Positions 5,949 through 8,459 of a DNA stretch of 8,459 nucleotides are shown piece by piece. Each line of letters starts with the position of its first letter. Position 1 is the first letter of the stretch. The position numbers and the translations under genes are program-made. The stretch is from Atopobiaceae bacterium (GTDB taxonomy: Bacteria > Actinomycetota > Coriobacteriia > Coriobacteriales > Atopobiaceae), in contig JAFUBJ010000548.1 in the NCBI GenBank assembly GCA_017460265.1, positions 1 through 8,459 of the forward strand, given 5' to 3'. A model generated the notes under the pieces. That model ran no database searches. It worked only from the letters and a program-made list of their open reading frames with translations, and was not told where the DNA came from.

Positions 5949-7295
5949 ATGATAAAGGTCGCAAAGTTTGGAGGGTCGAGCGTCGCTGACGCCGGCCAGT
6001 TCAAGAAGGTCAAAGACATTGTCCGGTCTGACCCCGACCGGCGCTTTGTGGTCGTGTCTGCGGCGGGAAAGCGCTTTTCCGACGACAACAAGATCACCGA
6101 CCTGCTGCTTCTTGTAAACGCCCACATCAACTATCACGTTGACTGCACGTCGCTTCTTGCCGACATCGAGGAGCGCTTTGTCGAGCTTGCCCGCGAGCTG
6201 GGCATCAAGTACCCCATCGCGCAGAAGTTCGAGGAGTTCTCGTCAGTCATCAAGAGCCTCTCGCCCGAGTACATCGTGAGCCGCGGCGAGTGGTTCACCG
6301 CCCGCCTGATGGCGGAATACCTGGGCTTGCCGTTTCTTGACGCGGCCGACGCGATAGTCTTCCACCATGACGGAACCATCGACACGGAGCGCACGGCGAC
6401 CCAGGTCAAGGATGCCGTCCAGCGCCTTGGCTCGTTTGTCTTGCCGGGCTTCTACGGCGCTACGGTCGACGGCACGATCAAACTGTTCCAGCGTGGCGGC
6501 GGCGACATCACCGGCGCCATCCTCGCTCGCTGCCTTGACGCCGACGTCTACGAGAACTGGACGGATGTCTCGGGCTTCCTGTCTGCCGACCCGCGCATCG
6601 TCGATAACCCCCGCACCATCCACCGCATCACCTTCGACGAGATGCGCGAGCTTTCCTACATGGGCGCCTCGGTGCTTCAGGAGGAGGCCATCTTCCCCGT
6701 GCGCGAGGTGGGCATTCCCATCCAGATCAAGAACACCAACCGTCCCGACAAGCGCGGCACCATCATTCGCGAGACGGCCGAGGAAGGCGCGCAGGAGCAC
6801 CTGATCACCGGCATCGCCGGCAAGAAGGACTTCCTTGCCGTGCACGTGCAGAAGGCGCACATGTCCAACGCGGTGGGCGTGATCCGCCGCGCCCTTGGCA
6901 TCTTCGAGCGTTACGGCGTGTCGGTCGAGCACATTCCCACTGGCGTCGACTCCTTTGGCGTCGTGGTCAACGGTGCCGACGTCAAGGACACCATCTACTC
7001 GATCATCAACGACATGCAGCAGGAGCTCAAGCCCGACTCCATCAACCTGGTTGACAAGCTTGCGCTCATCTCGGTGGTCGGCCGCAACATGAGCCGCCGT
7101 CCGGGTACGTCGGGCCGCGTCTTTGGCGTGCTGGGCGAGGCAGGCATCAACATTCGCATGATCACGCAGAGCTCGCAGGAGATCAGCATCATCGTTGGCG
7201 TCAACAACGAAGACTTCGAGCGCGCGATCAACGTTATCTACGAGAAGTTCGTGTCGGACGAGATGGTCGACATGGTGAGGGGAGAGGTGCAATGA
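5949..7295 (+). CDS. Aspartokinase, monofunctional, with C-terminal ACT regulatory region
   Basis: Aspartokinase phosphorylates aspartate to aspartyl-4-phosphate, the first committed step to lysine, methionine and threonine. The protein is 448 residues and resembles the monofunctional single-chain type of Bacillus subtilis YclM (about 454). KFGGSSVAD at 6-14 binds phosphate and ATP, SRGEWFTARLMAEYLG at 111-126 carries aspartate-site residues, and RGGGDITGAILA at 182-193 with ENWTDVSGFLSADPRIV at 202-218 completes the kinase domain. From about 290 to the end there are two ACT-like segments, including LAVHVQKAHM near 296 and LALISVVGRNM at 371-381, followed by GEAGINIRMITQSSQEISIIVGV at 396-418. 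These domains normally bind the feedback amino acid, and the setting favours threonine, possibly with lysine, as an inference. There is no fused homoserine dehydrogenase; hom is a separate gene 5 bp upstream. The stop overlaps the asd start by 4 bp. Confidence 0.95.
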   Translation: MIKVAKFGGSSVADAGQFKKVKDIVRSDPDRRFVVVSAAGKRFSDDNKITDLLLLVNAHINYHVDCTSLLADIEERFVELARELGIKYPIAQKFEEFSSVIKSLSPEYIVSRGEWFTARLMAEYLGLPFLDAADAIVFHHDGTIDTERTATQVKDAVQRLGSFVLPGFYGATVDGTIKLFQRGGGDITGAILARCLDADVYENWTDVSGFLSADPRIVDNPRTIHRITFDEMRELSYMGASVLQEEAIFPVREVGIPIQIKNTNRPDKRGTIIRETAEEGAQEHLITGIAGKKDFLAVHVQKAHMSNAVGVIRRALGIFERYGVSVEHIPTGVDSFGVVVNGADVKDTIYSIINDMQQELKPDSINLVDKLALISVVGRNMSRRPGTSGRVFGVLGEAGINIRMITQSSQEISIIVGVNNEDFERAINVIYEKFVSDEMVDMVRGEVQ

Positions 7296-8302
7296 GCAAG
7301 AAGGTCGTAGGCATCCTGGGTGCCACAGGCGTCGTGGGACAGCAGATGCTCCAGTGCCTAGAAGAGCGTGACTTTCCGGTGAGTCGGCTCGTGCCGCTTG
7401 CGAGCGCACGTTCCGTTGGCAAGACCGTCACGTTCTGCGGCGAGCAGGTGCCGGTGGCGGAGGCCAAGCCCGATGCCTTCGAGGGCATTGACATCCTGCT
7501 GGGCGCCGCAGGCGACGCGCAGGCCAAGGAGCTCCTCCCGGAGGCGGTCAAGCGCGGTGCGGTCTGCGTCGACAACAGCCATGCATTCCGCATGGATGCC
7601 GATGTGCCCCTCGTCATTCCGGAGATCAATGCTGAGGACGTGAAGTGGCACCAGGGCATCATTTCCAACCCCAACTGCGCGACCATCATCGGCCTCGTTC
7701 CGCTGTGGCCGCTCCACCAGGCCTTTGGGCTGAAGCGCATCATCGCGAGCACCTATCAGGCCGCTTCTGGTGCGGGCAAGCCTGGCCTTGACGAGCTTCA
7801 GCGAGAGATGGCTGCCATCGGCGCAGGCGAGGAAGTGGGGGAGACCAAGCCCTTTGCCTACCAGCTTGCCGCCAACCTCATTCCGCAGATCAGCAGCTTC
7901 AAGGATGACGACTACACCGACGAGGAGCTCAAGATGGGTCGCGAGGGTCGCAAGATCATGCACCTTCCCAACCTGCGGGTGAACTGCACGTGCGTGCGTG
8001 TGCCTATCATGAGGTCGCACTCCGAGTCGATTACGGCTGAGTTCGAAAAGCCCATCACGCCGGAAGAGGCTCGCACGATTCTTGAGGCTGCGCCTGGAGT
8101 CAAGGTCGTTGATGACCCGGCCAACCTGCGCTATCCCATGCCGCTTGAGACCTCTGACCAGGACCTCATCTTTGTGGGACGTATCCGTCGCGACACGTCG
8201 GCACCGGATGGCGTGAACTCGCTCACGTTCTTCTGCTGTGGCGACCAGATCCGCAAGGGTGCTGCCACCAACGCCGTCCAGATTGCCGAGCTGTTGGTCT
8301 AA
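7292..8302 (+). CDS. asd: Asd, aspartate-semialdehyde dehydrogenase
   Basis: Asd reduces aspartyl-4-phosphate with NADPH to aspartate semialdehyde, the second step of the pathway. The protein is 336 residues, the size of Gram-positive-type Asd. The nucleotide-binding loop GATGVVGQQM is at 10-19. The catalytic cysteine is C129 in SNPNCATI. TYQAASGAGKPGLDEL at 154-169 carries the substrate-site glutamine, and RVPIMRSHSES at 236-246 contains the conserved arginine and histidine. The ATG at 7292 overlaps the ask stop (ATGA), with purine-rich AGGGGAGAGG just upstream as the Shine-Dalgarno site. Coupling to ask makes sense because aspartyl phosphate is unstable and Asd consumes it. It is the last gene of the hom-ask-asd unit, and a strong terminator begins 22 nt after its TAA. 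Confidence 0.96.
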   Translation: MSKKVVGILGATGVVGQQMLQCLEERDFPVSRLVPLASARSVGKTVTFCGEQVPVAEAKPDAFEGIDILLGAAGDAQAKELLPEAVKRGAVCVDNSHAFRMDADVPLVIPEINAEDVKWHQGIISNPNCATIIGLVPLWPLHQAFGLKRIIASTYQAASGAGKPGLDELQREMAAIGAGEEVGETKPFAYQLAANLIPQISSFKDDDYTDEELKMGREGRKIMHLPNLRVNCTCVRVPIMRSHSESITAEFEKPITPEEARTILEAAPGVKVVDDPANLRYPMPLETSDQDLIFVGRIRRDTSAPDGVNSLTFFCCGDQIRKGAATNAVQIAELLV

Positions 8303-8324
8303 GGGACGAAACAGAGTTTGAGCT

Positions 8325-8370
8325 GCCGCCGCTTCTGTCCCTGTGTTTGAGGGCAGAAGCGGCGGCTTTT
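8325..8370 (+). terminator. Intrinsic terminator of the hom-ask-asd unit
   Basis: GCCGCCGCTTCTG (8325-8337) pairs perfectly with 8354-8366. With one T-G wobble and two more pairs the stem reaches 16 bp, closing a 10-nt loop (8341-8350). TTTTGTGTTT follows directly on the plus strand. This is a standard intrinsic terminator for genes read rightwards. There is no matching T-run for the other direction. Confidence 0.9.
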
Positions 8371-8396
8371 GTGTTTGGAGGGGCTTTCTGCGATGG

Positions 8397-8422
8397 TTCT
8401 GTCCTTGTGTTGAAGGACAGAA
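8397..8422. repeat. Second hairpin, near copy of the upper part of the asd terminator hairpin
   Basis: TTCTGTCCTT (8397-8406) and AAGGACAGAA (8413-8422) form a 10-bp perfect stem with a 6-nt loop. The 26 bases match 8333-8358, the inner part of the asd terminator, at 22 of 26 positions, 64 bp away. The changed stem bases keep pairing. It lacks the GC-rich base of the first hairpin and has no T-run on either side, so it does not look like an intrinsic terminator itself. The remaining bases to 8459 show only a weak imperfect hairpin (GACC/GGTC around 8439-8452) and no gene that I can support. Confidence 0.6.
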
Positions 8423-8459
8423 GAGGGAGTCCATCCGGACCAAAACCGGGTCTGCAACG

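Noticed and set aside
4750..5964. 404-codon open frame on the minus strand opposite hom
   Set aside because: Its translation is rich in Arg, His, Asp and Gly with no recognisable motif, and the plus-strand frame is clearly Hom. It is a by-product of GC-biased third positions.
6243..7409. 388-codon open frame on the minus strand opposite ask
   Set aside because: It lies against a confident aspartokinase, has low-complexity Val/Asp/His/Ala-rich content, and has no family motif.
7358..8443. 361-codon open frame on the minus strand opposite asd
   Set aside because: It would start beyond the asd terminator and read through the hairpins and asd in antisense. No motif supports it.

Overview
The window looks like chromosomal DNA from a high-GC Gram-positive bacterium. 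The dense, short-gapped gene packing, strong G/C bias at third codon positions and purine-rich Shine-Dalgarno sites fit Actinomycetota. My best guess is the class Coriobacteriia (Olsenella/Atopobium/Collinsella-like), but that placement is an impression from the protein sequences, not a search result. I see no tRNA, rRNA, CRISPR array, insertion sequence or phage gene.

Layout: (1) Positions 1-1489, plus strand: the end of a branched-chain amino acid ABC importer operon. livG is cut by the left edge and livF overlaps it by 4 bp. (2) Positions 1490-1640: a convergent intergenic gap holding an 18-bp perfect inverted repeat, probably a two-way terminator. (3) Positions 1641-4704, minus strand: thrC, then thrB (4-bp overlap), then thrH (65-bp gap), read leftwards. 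(4) Positions 4705-4809: a 105-bp divergent promoter region. (5) Positions 4810-8302, plus strand: hom, ask (5-bp gap) and asd (4-bp overlap). (6) Positions 8303-8459: a strong intrinsic terminator after asd, then a second hairpin that nearly copies the top of the terminator hairpin.

The two divergent units encode every enzyme needed to turn aspartate into threonine: aspartokinase (Ask), aspartate-semialdehyde dehydrogenase (Asd), homoserine dehydrogenase (Hom), homoserine kinase (ThrB) and threonine synthase (ThrC). ThrH is an extra, a HAD-family enzyme whose relatives make O-phosphohomoserine from phosphoserine and homoserine, or act as phosphoserine phosphatases. Threonine is the precursor of isoleucine, so a neighbouring branched-chain amino acid importer fits the theme, though the two units are convergent and need not be co-regulated.

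The genes belong to well-known families and I do not see a wholly new system. The points most worth a second look are the Hom protein without a recognisable intact ACT domain, the side-by-side thrB and thrH, an 18-nt element shared by the thrC and thrH start regions, and the duplicated hairpin after asd.
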